Source: Alcanivorax nanhaiticus (GTDB lineage: Bacteria > Pseudomonadota > Gammaproteobacteria > Pseudomonadales > Alcanivoracaceae). From it: a stretch of DNA of 64,000 nt. The stretch is from NCBI RefSeq assembly GCF_000756665.1, contig NZ_ARXV01000005.1, positions 62,001-126,000 on the forward strand, written 5' to 3'. The stretch's first letter is position 1, and each line of letters opens with the position of its first letter. Positions 26,289-35,485 of this stretch are shown here, piece by piece. The notes under the pieces are model-generated. The model was not told the DNA's origin. It worked only from the letters and a program-made list of their open reading frames with translations, and did not search any database. The translations under genes and the position numbers were made by a program.

Positions 26289-26465
26289 GGCTGCCCCACG
26301 TCTTTCCATAGTGACCGGGTTCGCATTTCCCCGGTTTCCTCGCCAGCACAGGCCTGAAGGTGTCTGAACCGCTTTCAAAGCTACAAAAACCCTACATCCC
26401 ACCCATAGAGAGATACCCGGCCCCCCTTTAGATTTCCTTTAAGTAAAATCTGAAGGGGATCGGCT

Positions 26466-28274
26466 ATGTCACTGATAACAACAAGAAACGCCCTGTTCGC
26501 GGCGGCGATTGCCGGAGCGGGCCTGCCGCTGGCCTGGGCAGGTGCAGAGACCGCGCAGAGCGGCTCTGAAGCCGGGCAAGTGATTGATGATCAGTACATT
26601 GTGACGCTGGCCCCCGATATTGTCGGTCGACTCGGTGTGGTCGACCTGCCTACCGCCATTGCCACTCTGCTGGCCGGTGTCGGCGGTGGCGATGTGCTTT
26701 ATACCTATGAAAACGCCTTCACTGGCATGGCGGTGCAACTGGATCCGCTTCAGGCATCACTGCTGCAAGCCCTGCCTGGGGTGCTGGCCATTGAGCCGGA
26801 CCGCAAGGTGACTGCCATTGCCGTACAGGACGATGCCACCTGGGGCCTGGATCGGGTGGATCAGCCTGCGCTGCCACTGGACGGGGACTACCGTTACCCG
26901 GACAACGCCGGCGGTGATGTGACCGTATACGTCATTGATACCGGGCTGCGTAGCAGCCACCTGGAGTTTGCCGGGCGAGTGGTGCCGGGTCGTAACTTTG
27001 TCAGCACGGGCGGCTTCCTGTTTGGCGGCGGCAGTGTGGACCCAGCCGATACCAATGACTGTAATGGCCACGGCACCCATGTGGCAGGCACGGCCGTGGG
27101 CAGCACCTACGGTGTGGCCAAGGAAGCCAGCATTGCGCCGGTGCGGGTACTGGACTGTAACGGTAGCGGTTCCAACTCGGCAGTGATTGCCGGTATCGAC
27201 TGGGTGGCAGGCAGCCACCGCAAACCGGCGGTGGCCAATATGTCGCTGGGCGGCGGCAATTCCGATGCACTGGATAATGCCGTGCGCAGCGCGGTGAACG
27301 CCGGCGTCACCATGGTGGTAGCCGCAGGCAACGATAACGCCAATGCCTGTAACGGATCGCCCAACCGGGTGGCCGAGGCGCTGACGGTAGGCGCAACCAC
27401 CAATGCCGACCGACGCTCTTCGTTTTCCAACTATGGCGCCTGTGTCGACCTGTTTGCCCCGGGCAGCGACATCACCTCTGCCTGGTATGAAACCGACACC
27501 CAGACCGCTCGCCTGAATGGCACCTCCATGGCGGCCCCTCATGCAGCAGGTGCAGCAGCCCTGTATCTTGGCGCCCATCCCAGCGCCAGGCCCGACGCGG
27601 TGAACCAGGCGCTGATTAATGACAGCGTGAGCGGTGTGATTGCCAATGCCGGCAGCCAGTCTCCCAATCGGCTTTTGCAGATTACCCAGGATGACGCGTC
27701 CGACATTGATCGTCTGCCGACGGCGGCCTTTAATGCGGATTGTCAGGGCACCCAGTGTCAGCTGGATGCCAGCGGTTCCAGTGATGACCGTGGCGTGGCC
27801 GCCTGGGACTGGGATCTGGGCGATGGCAACAGCGCCAGCGGCGAACAGATCAGCCATGACTTCATGTCGCCGGGTGACTACACCGTGCGCCTGACCGTGA
27901 CCGACACCGCCAACCAGACCAGCAGCACTACCGAAATTATCAGTGCCGGTGAAACCGGCTCCCCATGCCCGGATTGCACCCGCTACGACGGTGAACTGAA
28001 TAATGGTGCCAGTGCGACCTTGCCCGCCAGCGGCTTCAGCTTTAGTGGTGGCAGCATCAATGCCTGGCTGGAAAGCCCGGCCGATGCCAGCTTTGTGCTG
28101 TCGTTGCAACGCCGCAGCTGCTTCCTGTTTGCCTGCAGCTGGTCTACGGTGGCTACCACGACCAGTCAGTATGGCCTGGCGGAACTGCACGCTTCGCCTT
28201 CCAGCGGCACCTACCGCTGGACCCTGCAAGCGCAGACCGGCAGCGGCGCCTATACCTTGCTGACCAACCCCTGA
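26466..28274 (+). CDS. Secreted S8 family serine protease with PKD domain
   Basis: 602 residues with a signal peptide (cleavage after AWA near residue 25), preceded by an AAGGGGAT ribosome site. Residues 40-120 form an inhibitor-I9-like propeptide (DDQYIVTLAPDIV). The proteinase-K-like catalytic domain has Asp158 (YVIDTG), His202 (NGHGTHVAG) and Ser354 (NGTSMAAPHAAG). A PKD domain follows (about 420-500; GVAAWDWDLGDGNSASGEQISHDFMSPGDYTVRLTVTD). The end is a beta-rich domain similar to bacterial pre-peptidase C-terminal domains. It is probably exported and autoprocessed. A terminator follows, and neighbours give no hint of substrate. Confidence 0.93.
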   Translation: MSLITTRNALFAAAIAGAGLPLAWAGAETAQSGSEAGQVIDDQYIVTLAPDIVGRLGVVDLPTAIATLLAGVGGGDVLYTYENAFTGMAVQLDPLQASLLQALPGVLAIEPDRKVTAIAVQDDATWGLDRVDQPALPLDGDYRYPDNAGGDVTVYVIDTGLRSSHLEFAGRVVPGRNFVSTGGFLFGGGSVDPADTNDCNGHGTHVAGTAVGSTYGVAKEASIAPVRVLDCNGSGSNSAVIAGIDWVAGSHRKPAVANMSLGGGNSDALDNAVRSAVNAGVTMVVAAGNDNANACNGSPNRVAEALTVGATTNADRRSSFSNYGACVDLFAPGSDITSAWYETDTQTARLNGTSMAAPHAAGAAALYLGAHPSARPDAVNQALINDSVSGVIANAGSQSPNRLLQITQDDASDIDRLPTAAFNADCQGTQCQLDASGSSDDRGVAAWDWDLGDGNSASGEQISHDFMSPGDYTVRLTVTDTANQTSSTTEIISAGETGSPCPDCTRYDGELNNGASATLPASGFSFSGGSINAWLESPADASFVLSLQRRSCFLFACSWSTVATTTSQYGLAELHASPSSGTYRWTLQAQTGSGAYTLLTNP

Positions 28275-28294
28275 TTGTTCGGTATCTGCCTGTG

Positions 28295-28328
28295 ACCGGC
28301 GTGACCTCCTGGTGCGCCGGTTTTTTTT
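28295..28328 (+). terminator. Terminator of the S8 protease gene
   Basis: ACCGGCG pairs with CGCCGGT around a 13-bp loop and is followed by eight T residues, 20 bp after the stop. Confidence 0.85.
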
Positions 28329-28340
28329 GCCGCTCTGCGG

Positions 28341-28640
28341 CCGCATCATGCATCACGCTTCACGCAACACGCGCGGACAGCCGGCTTGGGCACGGGGTTT
28401 AGTGTGGGAGCTCTCTGTGCGCTTTAGGGTATGCCTGCAAGCGATGATGCAACGGCGGTGATGGGCATTCGCCCATTACCGCCCTACGAGCCAGCGGGTG
28501 CCGCCCCCATTGTAGTAGTGGTCGTTTGCTATGCCCTTCGGGTGCGACCACGATGTCTTGTGAAGATGAAAGATCGCGGTGGAACCACCGCTCCTACGGA
28601 GCCGCGCCTGTTGCGTGAAGCGTGATGCGTGCCGCGTCTC
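28341..28640. repeat. Composite element: heptad arms with REP sequences inside
   Basis: Left arm 28341-28375 and right arm 28605-28640 are inverted copies made of 7-bp units such as GCGTGAA, GCGTGAT and GCGTGTT. Inside are a degenerate REP (from about 28405), a 35-bp hairpin repeat at 28454-28488 also found twice near 49448-49532, and a REP half at about 28571-28600. This accounts for most of the 369-bp gap between the protease and photolyase genes. The right arm ends 3 bp before the photolyase stop. Confidence 0.8.
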
Positions 28641-28643
28641 CCG

Positions 28644-30149
28644 TCAGAACAAACTCAGCTGATCATCATTGCGGGTTTTGCGGGTGCGGGATTTGCGCCG
28701 GCGGCTGCCGTGCTTCTGGTTAACCGCGCGGCTCTGTTCGCGGAAGCCAGCCTGATGCCGGGCCTCGGCCAGGCGGGTTCTGGCCGCCCGCACTGCCACA
28801 TCAAAATCCACCAGGGGAGCAGGATAGTCTTCACCGATACGCACACCACTCTCTTTCTGCTGCCGCCCGCCCATGTGCCAGGGCTGATGAATCCAGGTAG
28901 ACGATACGCCTCGCAATTCCGGCACCCAGCGACGAATGAAATCGCCTTGGGGATCCAGCTTTTGCGCCTGCAGGGTAGGGTTATACATACGCAGGGCATT
29001 GATGCCGGTGACGCCGGCCTGCATCTGTATCTGCGGATAATGAATCCCCGGCTCGTAATCCACGAATAACCGCGCCAGGTGCAATGCCGGCTGCTGCCAG
29101 TGCAACCACAACGGATAGCACGCCATGGACACCAACATGGCGCGCATGCGGAAGTTGATCCAGCCATGGTGATGCAGATAGCGCATGGCCGCATCCACCA
29201 GTGGCCAACCGGTGTGACCACGCTGCCAAGCCTGCAACCATTGTGGATTCCCCGGCTCACTGCGCAAATGGCGCAGCGCGGGATGAAGACTCTGGTGCTC
29301 CATCTCCACCTGGTCTTCCAGTTTCTGAATGAAATGGCAGTGCCACCACAAGCGTGACTCGAAGGCTGACAGCCCATTGGCCAAAGGCCCTGCCGGCGCC
29401 TGCTGCTGGGCCTCCCAGAGCTGCTGCACCACCTGCCGCAATGACAGACACCCCCACGCCAGGTAAGGGCTGATGCGCGAGCCACTGTGCTCGGCTTTTT
29501 GCGGAGCACTAATCCCACCGCGATAGCCCCGCGCCCGTTGTTCGAGAAAACTCTGCCACACCGCTTCCCCGGTTTCCGAGCCCCCGCGCAGACGCCCCGG
29601 GCAAGGCTCCCTGCCCTCGCCTCTCGGCACATTCAAGTCTGGCCAGACCGGTGACGGCGCCGCCGCCTCGCAGGTGGCGGGCAATGTTGCCTGCGGCGAG
29701 ATCATGAAGTCGTGCCAGTGCTCCGCCCAGTCATCGCGATCCACACAGGGGCGCATCACGCCAAAGGGGGCCGTTTCCTGCCAGACAACCTCGGAGGCAT
29801 CACACCAGCGTTTGATCGCAAGATCACGCCGGTAGGTCCAGTTACCGCCATACTCTTCATGGCTGCGCAGGGTAAATGCACCCAACCGTTGCCGCAGCTG
29901 CGTCAATACTTCCAGCGCATTCCCTTCCACCACCCACAGCGACAATCCGAGACGCGCCAGCTGGCGACGCAAATCACGCAGGGATTCCGCAATGAAAGCC
30001 CACTGTCGGGCGCTGCTATCAGGCTGCTGCCAATATTCCGGCTCGATGATGTAAAGCGGCAACACCGGGCCAGCCCGGCAAGCCTCCGCCAGCGGCCAGT
30101 GATCCCGGATGCGCAAGTCACGCTTGAACCAGACCACCTGCGTCGTCAC
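28644..30149 (-). CDS. Cryptochrome/photolyase family FAD protein, probable CPD photolyase
   Basis: 501 residues from GTG 30149, preceded by GGAGGTCTC and overlapping the upstream stop (GTGA). The N-terminal photolyase domain opens [22 protein letters not shown]. The FAD-binding domain includes [65 protein letters not shown] and [15 protein letters not shown]. The C terminus is a basic Arg/Lys-rich tail. It probably repairs UV-induced pyrimidine dimers using light. Whether it acts on CPD or (6-4) lesions cannot be decided from sequence. Last gene of a four-gene light-related operon. Confidence 0.85.
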   Translation of the reverse strand: MTTQVVWFKRDLRIRDHWPLAEACRAGPVLPLYIIEPEYWQQPDSSARQWAFIAESLRDLRRQLARLGLSLWVVEGNALEVLTQLRQRLGAFTLRSHEEYGGNWTYRRDLAIKRWCDASEVVWQETAPFGVMRPCVDRDDWAEHWHDFMISPQATLPATCEAAAPSPVWPDLNVPRGEGREPCPGRLRGGSETGEAVWQSFLEQRARGYRGGISAPQKAEHSGSRISPYLAWGCLSLRQVVQQLWEAQQQAPAGPLANGLSAFESRLWWHCHFIQKLEDQVEMEHQSLHPALRHLRSEPGNPQWLQAWQRGHTGWPLVDAAMRYLHHHGWINFRMRAMLVSMACYPLWLHWQQPALHLARLFVDYEPGIHYPQIQMQAGVTGINALRMYNPTLQAQKLDPQGDFIRRWVPELRGVSSTWIHQPWHMGGRQQKESGVRIGEDYPAPLVDFDVAVRAARTRLAEARHQAGFREQSRAVNQKHGSRRRKSRTRKTRNDDQLSLF

Positions 30150-31576
30150 GAGACCTCCCGATCACTGTCGGGCAGGGAGACAATCGGCACGGGATAACCC
30201 TGCCAGGCGGACTCTGCATCAGAAGCAAAATGCCGCTGCAGAATCTGCTGCCGGGACAGGCCGTTCATCACCGGCAACCAGTAACGCACGAAGTCCGCAT
30301 GGTGATCATGGCGCCACCACTGCCGGGTTGGGCTAAAACGCCGGCCGCCCTGCGCATCGTGTCCCACGCCCGCGATGTAAGCCCAATTGCCCCAATTGGA
30401 GGCCACATCATGATCCACCAGATGATGCTCGAACCAGCGCGCACCGCTACGCCAGTCCAGCTTAAGATCATGCACCAGAAAGCTGGCAAGATTCTGGCGC
30501 CCCCGGTTAGAAAGATAGCCGGTGGCCATCAGCTCTTTGAGGTTGGCATCAATAAAGGGAAGCCCGGTTTCCGCTGCGCACCAGGCCTGCCAGAAGTCCG
30601 ATGCCTTTTCGTTTCGCTCGCGGCAAACCGCCCCCTCGTGATCGAAAAGCTGCAGGCCGGAAGAACGAAAAATGGCCGCGCCATATTCACGCTGGGACCA
30701 GTGAAAAAATTCTCGCCACAGTAATTCGAAGCGCAACCAGTAACTGTGCTGGTCACCACCGAATTGCTGTTCGTAGTCAAGAATGGCATGCCAGACATGA
30801 CGCACCGACAGGCAACCCCAGGCCAGGGCCGCACTCAGGCGGCTGGAGTAGCCTGTGCCAATGAGCTGATTGCGTGTCGCCTTGTAATGACGAATATGGC
30901 GCTCTTCAAACAGATACTGATACAGCCACTGGCGAGCGGCCTGCCCCCCACCGGACAACGAAAAATAATGTTGTGAGTCCCGTTGCCAGTCACCTCGCCG
31001 TGCGCCCAGCGCCGCCACGACTGAAGCAACCCGCTCCGGCAGTGGCAGAGGCGTCGCCGCCTGAAGTAAAGGTGGGTCACCCTCTGCGGCCGGCACCTGC
31101 GGGCCACCACGGCGCTCCACCTTTTTACGAAAACGACTGAACGTGGTCGGGAAGCTGCTTTCCCAGGACTGCGCTGAAGACGGCAACAGGGTCCGTGAGT
31201 CCACTTCGTACACAGTGATGCCAGCCGCCCGAAGGGCGTCAATGTCCTGCTGCTCTTCCGGCGCATCGGCATGAGCGGTGACAACCTGCAAGGGAGTACT
31301 CTGATGCCAGTGCCCGAGCAATGCAGCAGGAGAGGCCAGTGCCATGTTCAGTGTCAGCCCGAGGACATCCAGTGAGGCAGAAAGGTCTGCCAGGCATTCC
31401 TGAAGAAACACGGACTTGGCAGGCCCCAGCCGATCAAATCCTTCCTGCCCGGGGCGGGTCCAGCGTTCGGGCAACACATATAACGGCAACACCGGGGCTC
31501 CCAGTGCCGCCGCCTTGTGCAGCAGGGGCTGATCCTGAACGCGCAGGTCATGTCGAAACCACACTACCGTGATCAT
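30146..31576 (-). CDS. DASH-type cryptochrome
   Basis: 476 residues from ATG 31576, which overlaps the DUF2256 stop as ATGA. The alternative GTG at 31600 would overlap more. The N terminus [22 protein letters not shown] is the photolyase domain. The DASH signature is seen in [15 protein letters not shown] and in the FAD region: [115 protein letters not shown] proteins bind FAD and often repair CPDs in single-stranded DNA. Here it is translated together with two other photolyase-family proteins. Confidence 0.92.
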   Translation of the reverse strand: MITVVWFRHDLRVQDQPLLHKAAALGAPVLPLYVLPERWTRPGQEGFDRLGPAKSVFLQECLADLSASLDVLGLTLNMALASPAALLGHWHQSTPLQVVTAHADAPEEQQDIDALRAAGITVYEVDSRTLLPSSAQSWESSFPTTFSRFRKKVERRGGPQVPAAEGDPPLLQAATPLPLPERVASVVAALGARRGDWQRDSQHYFSLSGGGQAARQWLYQYLFEERHIRHYKATRNQLIGTGYSSRLSAALAWGCLSVRHVWHAILDYEQQFGGDQHSYWLRFELLWREFFHWSQREYGAAIFRSSGLQLFDHEGAVCRERNEKASDFWQAWCAAETGLPFIDANLKELMATGYLSNRGRQNLASFLVHDLKLDWRSGARWFEHHLVDHDVASNWGNWAYIAGVGHDAQGGRRFSPTRQWWRHDHHADFVRYWLPVMNGLSRQQILQRHFASDAESAWQGYPVPIVSLPDSDREVS

Positions 31577-31728
31577 GGGGACCGTTTCTCCCGTCGACAC
31601 CGCTCACTGCAGTAGATCACTGCATGCCAATTGCGGGCCCACTTTTTTCGCCAGCTAAACGCACGCCCACACACCGGACACACTTTTTCCGGTAGCGACG
31701 CCTTGTTGCCTTTCCATGTCGGCGTCAT
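31573..31728 (-). CDS. DUF2256 zinc-binding small protein
   Basis: 51 residues from ATG 31728, overlapping the FeS-photolyase stop as ATGA; the longer frame to 31944 is a shadow. It has two Cys pairs suited to zinc binding ([14 protein letters not shown] and CSERCRR) and the family pattern [17 protein letters not shown]2256 genes are repeatedly found with cryptochrome and photolyase genes. Function is unknown, and a role as a small partner of the photolyase proteins is inferred. Its start and stop overlap both neighbours. Confidence 0.85.
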   Translation of the reverse strand: MTPTWKGNKASLPEKVCPVCGRAFSWRKKWARNWHAVIYCSERCRREKRSP

Positions 31729-33251
31729 AGCGCATCCGGGTCTGCCAGCAAGGTGTCTGCGCGCGTCAACATGGCATCCACTTTTGCCGGATCCATTCGC
31801 TCCAGATTGCGGTAAATCATGCGCATGCGGTGATTTCCGGAGAACTGCTGGCGATGGCGGTGAATGAAATGCCAGTAGAGGCTGTTGAACGGGCAGCTGT
31901 CCGGCTCGCTGGCCGTTTTCACGTTGTACTGGCAGTGTTTGCAATAGTCCGACATGCGATTGATGTAACTGCCGGAGGCGGCGTAGGGTTTGCTGCCCAG
32001 ATACCCCCCATCCGCATGCATGACCATGCCCAGGGTGTTGGGTAGTTCCACCCAGTCAAAGGCATCCGCATAGACTTCCAGGTACCACTGACAGATCGCT
32101 TCCGGCAACACGCCCAGCAACAAGGCAAAGTTGCCAGTCACCATCAAACGCTGGATATGATGGGCGTAGGCATGGTCGATGGTATTGCGGAAACACTCGG
32201 CCATGCAGTGCATTTTGGTCTCGCCGGTCCAGTAGTACGCCGGCAATGGCCGGTCGTTACCAAGCCGGTTTTCCGCGGCGTAGTCCGGCATCAGCAACCA
32301 GTAAATGCCGCGCACGTATTCCCGCCAGCCGATGATCTGACGGATAAAACCTTCCACGGCATTGAGCGGTGCTTCACCGGAAAAGTACGCCTGCTCGGCG
32401 GCCTGACACACCGCCATGGGATCAAGCAGACCGAGGTTGATGTAGGGCGACAGCAGGCTGTGAAACAGGGTGTCTTCACCCGTCACCATGGCATCCTGAT
32501 AATCACCAAAGTGTGGCAGGCGATGCTCAATGAAATGCGCCAGCGCCTGTTGCGCCTGGGCGGTGGTGGTGCCCCACTGGAACTGATCCAGAGTGCCGAT
32601 GTGATCAGCAAATTGATCCGCGACCAGAGACAGCACCTGCTCATCAATATCATCGCGCTCGAAGGTCAGCTCGGGCGGCAGGGGTGTCTTGCCTTTGTAG
32701 GGTTGCCGGTTGTTACTGTCGAAATTCCATTGGCCACCTACCGGTTCATCGCCTTCCATCAACAGTCCGGTATGACGACGCATTTCCCGGTAGAAAAATT
32801 CCATGCGCAACTGTTTCTTGCCTGACGCCCATTTCTGAAAGAAGTCCGGGGAGCACAAAAAACGACTGTCATCGAGACAGCGGATCGATACACCACTACG
32901 CGCCTGCCAGTCCTGGTTGATGGCATGCTGAAGTCGATATTCGCCACATTGCGTGACCACGACTTCCTCCGCATCGCGATAGCGCCCGGCAATCAGTGCC
33001 GAAAAATCACTAAAGTCATGCTCGTCATAACGGTAGTAATCCACGCGCCAGCCCGCCTGCTCCAGATCGTGGGCAAAGTGCCGCATGGCGCTGAAGATCA
33101 GGGCAATCTTCTGCTGGTGATGTTTGACGTAGGTGGCCTCATCACGCAGTTCGGCCATCACCAGTCTGTCCTGGTCTGGGTCTAATTCTCCCAGCGTCGG
33201 CAAATGCAGGCTGAGTTGGTCACCAAGGATGATCCCGATTTTCACGCACAT
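31725..33251 (-). CDS. Iron-sulfur bacterial cryptochrome/photolyase (FeS-BCP, PhrB-like)
   Basis: 508 residues from ATG 33251 (GGAAGGAC just upstream; GTG 33245 is an alternative). The N terminus [20 protein letters not shown] is typical of deoxyribodipyrimidine photolyase-related proteins. Four cysteines for a [4Fe-4S] cluster are visible: one in EAICQWY and a YCKHC-x12-C set, matching PhrB spacing. FAD-site residues lie in [13 protein letters not shown] and [32 protein letters not shown]. PhrB-type enzymes repair (6-4) photoproducts. First gene of the photolyase operon, divergent from a LuxR-type regulator. Confidence 0.93.
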   Translation of the reverse strand: MCVKIGIILGDQLSLHLPTLGELDPDQDRLVMAELRDEATYVKHHQQKIALIFSAMRHFAHDLEQAGWRVDYYRYDEHDFSDFSALIAGRYRDAEEVVVTQCGEYRLQHAINQDWQARSGVSIRCLDDSRFLCSPDFFQKWASGKKQLRMEFFYREMRRHTGLLMEGDEPVGGQWNFDSNNRQPYKGKTPLPPELTFERDDIDEQVLSLVADQFADHIGTLDQFQWGTTTAQAQQALAHFIEHRLPHFGDYQDAMVTGEDTLFHSLLSPYINLGLLDPMAVCQAAEQAYFSGEAPLNAVEGFIRQIIGWREYVRGIYWLLMPDYAAENRLGNDRPLPAYYWTGETKMHCMAECFRNTIDHAYAHHIQRLMVTGNFALLLGVLPEAICQWYLEVYADAFDWVELPNTLGMVMHADGGYLGSKPYAASGSYINRMSDYCKHCQYNVKTASEPDSCPFNSLYWHFIHRHRQQFSGNHRMRMIYRNLERMDPAKVDAMLTRADTLLADPDAL

Positions 33252-33397
33252 GTCCTTCCATAAGGGATCCTTAGCATGAGGTGCGAGCCGTACAGAGGAG
33301 GTGAAGGAGCCCCTCCGCAAGGCATTCGCCATGGTTTTCTGGCAAGATAAAGGCCGTTCGCGCCATGGGGGTGGCGCATCGTCTTGGGGAAATCACC

Positions 33398-34159
33398 GTG
33401 ACACCAGCCTGGCAAAACCTGAGCCATCGCGAGCTACACAGCATCATCAACAGCATCTCTCCCTGGCAGACCGGCCAAGGACTGCAAGCCCTTCTGGAGC
33501 TGGCCCGGCGAGCACTGAATGCCGACAGCACCAGCTGGCTGATGACCTTTAGCGGCCACTATGGCCGCGACACACCGGTGATCGATTGGATGGAGGGTTG
33601 GAAGGTGATGGATGTGGCTCACTGGCAGATTGACGCACAGGCATACTGGCAATACGTTGACGACTGTCAGACCCGCTTCAAGGAGACCGGTACGATCTCT
33701 CCCCTGACCCGTGAATCCATCCAGCACATCGGCACGCACCGCTGCCATCGACTCAGCGAACTGAAAGATTTCCAGCAGGACAACTCCGCCCGTGACCGCC
33801 TGCTTGGCATCCGTAGCCTGAATACCAAAGCGGAGAGTTACCTGCTGGCCGACCGGACGGGGACCACATTCTCGGACAGTGACAGCCGCGAACTCCTGGA
33901 GCTCATTCGCACCTTCCCCCGTCTGCATCACTGGCTGATGCTGGAGCGCGGGCTGGCCACGCAGTGTGAACGCCCTCTCTCCCCCCGGCAGCGCGAGCTG
34001 GTTCACCTGCTTCTGCAACCACTAGGCAAAGCCGATATCGCCCAGAAAATGGGCTTGGCCGAGAGCACTGTGCACAGTTACATCATGGCCCTGTACCGGA
34101 ATTTTCAGGTTGGCAGCCGGCCGGAACTGATGTCGCTTTGGCTCGCTCCCACTGTCTGA
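33398..34159 (+). CDS. LuxR-type transcriptional regulator
   Basis: 253 residues from GTG 33398, chosen for the GGGGAA ribosome site seven bases before it; ATG 33365 is in frame but lacks one. The N-terminal 180 residues form a sensor-like region without a recognised ligand motif. The C-terminal GerE helix-turn-helix is clear (LSPRQRELVHLLLQPLGKADIAQKMGLAESTVHSYIMALYRNFQVGSRPELMSLWL). There is no receiver domain. It is divergent from the photolyase operon and upstream of the collagen-like operon, so either could be its target. A 14-bp palindrome lies just after its stop. Confidence 0.85.
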   Translation: MTPAWQNLSHRELHSIINSISPWQTGQGLQALLELARRALNADSTSWLMTFSGHYGRDTPVIDWMEGWKVMDVAHWQIDAQAYWQYVDDCQTRFKETGTISPLTRESIQHIGTHRCHRLSELKDFQQDNSARDRLLGIRSLNTKAESYLLADRTGTTFSDSDSRELLELIRTFPRLHHWLMLERGLATQCERPLSPRQRELVHLLLQPLGKADIAQKMGLAESTVHSYIMALYRNFQVGSRPELMSLWLAPTV

Positions 34160-34174
34160 TACCACTAAAAAGTA

Positions 34175-34188
34175 GGGGTTATAACCCC
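34175..34188. promoter_or_regulatory. Perfect 14-bp palindrome upstream of the collagen-like operon
   Basis: GGGGTTATAACCCC is a perfect palindrome 60 bp upstream of the first collagen-like gene and 16 bp after the LuxR-type stop. Its size suits a dimeric regulator site. No T run follows, so it is not a terminator. Operator function is inferred. Confidence 0.4.
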
Positions 34189-34247
34189 ACCCTCCGGCCC
34201 CTAAAATCCCGATTACAAAAACACACATTGGGGAAAGGGGGGGCACC

Positions 34248-34688
34248 ATGCGCCTGCATCGCGTCTTGTGGGGATTGTTGCTCGGCACACTGGCATCTAC
34301 GCCAGTGCTCGCCGGGGAAGATCACTATCAGGAACTGCTCAACACCTATCACGAACTGGTCGCCCTGCGTGAATCGCCGGATCAGACCGCATTGATTCAG
34401 GGGGCTCAAGGCCCGCAGGGGCCGCAGGGAGAACCGGGAGACCCCGGGCCGGTCGGTGTCAAGGGAGACCAGGGCCCAGTGGGCGGCACCAGCCTTTCCG
34501 AGACGGATCGGGACTATGTGAACAACAGCCTGGACTGGCTCTATACCCAACTGCCGCTGACCGAGCAGTGGCTGAGCGGTGTACAGGAGCGCTTTAACAA
34601 CACGGATGCACGTTATCAGAAAGCCCTCTCCCTTTCCGACACACTGCAAGCCGAGGTCACCAGCGTCGAAGGGGGGGCCGGACTATGA
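34248..34688 (+). CDS. Exported collagen-like protein, chain 1 of 3
   Basis: 146 residues with a Sec signal peptide (cleavage after VLA near residue 22) and an AAAGGGGGGGC ribosome site. A short helical segment (GEDHYQELLNTYHELVALRESPDQTALIQ) precedes one collagen-like block of exactly ten Gly-X-Y triplets (residues 52-81; Pro, Gln, Asp and Lys in X/Y). A helical C terminus of 65 residues follows (SLSETDRDYVNNSLDWLYTQLPL...). No anchor or sorting motif is seen, so it should be periplasmic or secreted unless held by partners. Its 3' end overlaps chain 2 by 4 bp (ATGA). No family beyond the collagen repeat is recognised. Confidence 0.8.
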   Translation: MRLHRVLWGLLLGTLASTPVLAGEDHYQELLNTYHELVALRESPDQTALIQGAQGPQGPQGEPGDPGPVGVKGDQGPVGGTSLSETDRDYVNNSLDWLYTQLPLTEQWLSGVQERFNNTDARYQKALSLSDTLQAEVTSVEGGAGL

Positions 34689-35485
34689 GAGCGATTGCCC
34701 TATCTTTCCTGACTGGCCTGCTGTGCGCCTGTGGCGGCAGTAGCAGCGACAACACCACCAGCCAACTGGGCCAACAAGTTGATCAGATCGAGCGTCAGTC
34801 CGATGCGCTGAGTGACGCCATCAACAGCAGCCTGCAAAGCCTAGAGCTGGAAGCCAGCGCACAAGCAGGCCCTTCCTCCATCGTGGTGGATCAGGTATCC
34901 GGTGATTACCAGGCTCAGCTGGCTACCCATGCCAACCTGCTGAAAGAGTGTGACGCCCTTCGCGTGCGCATCGAGCAGCAGATCGCCGACACCCCCGAGC
35001 TGAATTACAGCGCACTGGAAGAATTGGAAACGCTAAGCGCCGAGCAGGTGGCCGCCTGCCGTGAACTGCCTGCGCTTCAGCCGGGGCTCGACCAGATCGC
35101 CCAGCTGCTGAATTCCCTATCCGGCACCCTCCAGGCACTGGAGCAACAGGTAACCGACGCCAAAGCGTTACTCGCCTCTTTGTCCGGGCAAGCGGCCGAT
35201 ATCACATTAATTCCGGGCACTATGGGGCCAGCTGGACCACAAGGCCCCAAGGGCAACCTTGGCAGCCAGGGCCCCAAAGGCGCCACCGGTGAGGAAGGCG
35301 AGCATTACACCCGCGATGAAGTAGAAACCATGGTGTCTCAACTCAACAATGGCTGGGGGGATCGCGACACAGGCACCCTCAGTGAGGATGAAGCGAAGAT
35401 TGCCGAGCTGGAAGAAAAACTCACCGCCCTGATTGCGTTGGCGGTTTCCATCAAGACTTATGGCGAACCGTGGGCAGACCAATGA
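34685..35485 (+). CDS. Collagen-like lipoprotein, chain 2 of 3
   Basis: 266 residues. The lipoprotein signal ends in LLCAC near residue 16, followed by Gly-Gly-Ser, which suits outer-membrane sorting. Residues 25-170 are predicted helical and rich in Gln, Leu, Ser and Glu with a coiled-coil pattern (QLGQQVDQIERQSDALSDAINSSL, LNSLSGTLQALEQQVTDAKALLASL). One block of ten Gly-X-Y triplets follows (residues 178-207), then a charged C terminus with a further heptad-like helix (EDEAKIAELEEKLTALIALAVSI). The coiled coils before and after the collagen block could nucleate a trimer. The stop overlaps the chain 3 start as ATGA. Confidence 0.8.
   Translation: MRAIALSFLTGLLCACGGSSSDNTTSQLGQQVDQIERQSDALSDAINSSLQSLELEASAQAGPSSIVVDQVSGDYQAQLATHANLLKECDALRVRIEQQIADTPELNYSALEELETLSAEQVAACRELPALQPGLDQIAQLLNSLSGTLQALEQQVTDAKALLASLSGQAADITLIPGTMGPAGPQGPKGNLGSQGPKGATGEEGEHYTRDEVETMVSQLNNGWGDRDTGTLSEDEAKIAELEEKLTALIALAVSIKTYGEPWADQ

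Noticed and set aside
26757-28349. 530-residue minus-strand ORF rich in Gly, Ala and His
   Set aside because: It is a shadow of the S8 protease on the other strand in GC-rich DNA; the protease has its full catalytic triad.
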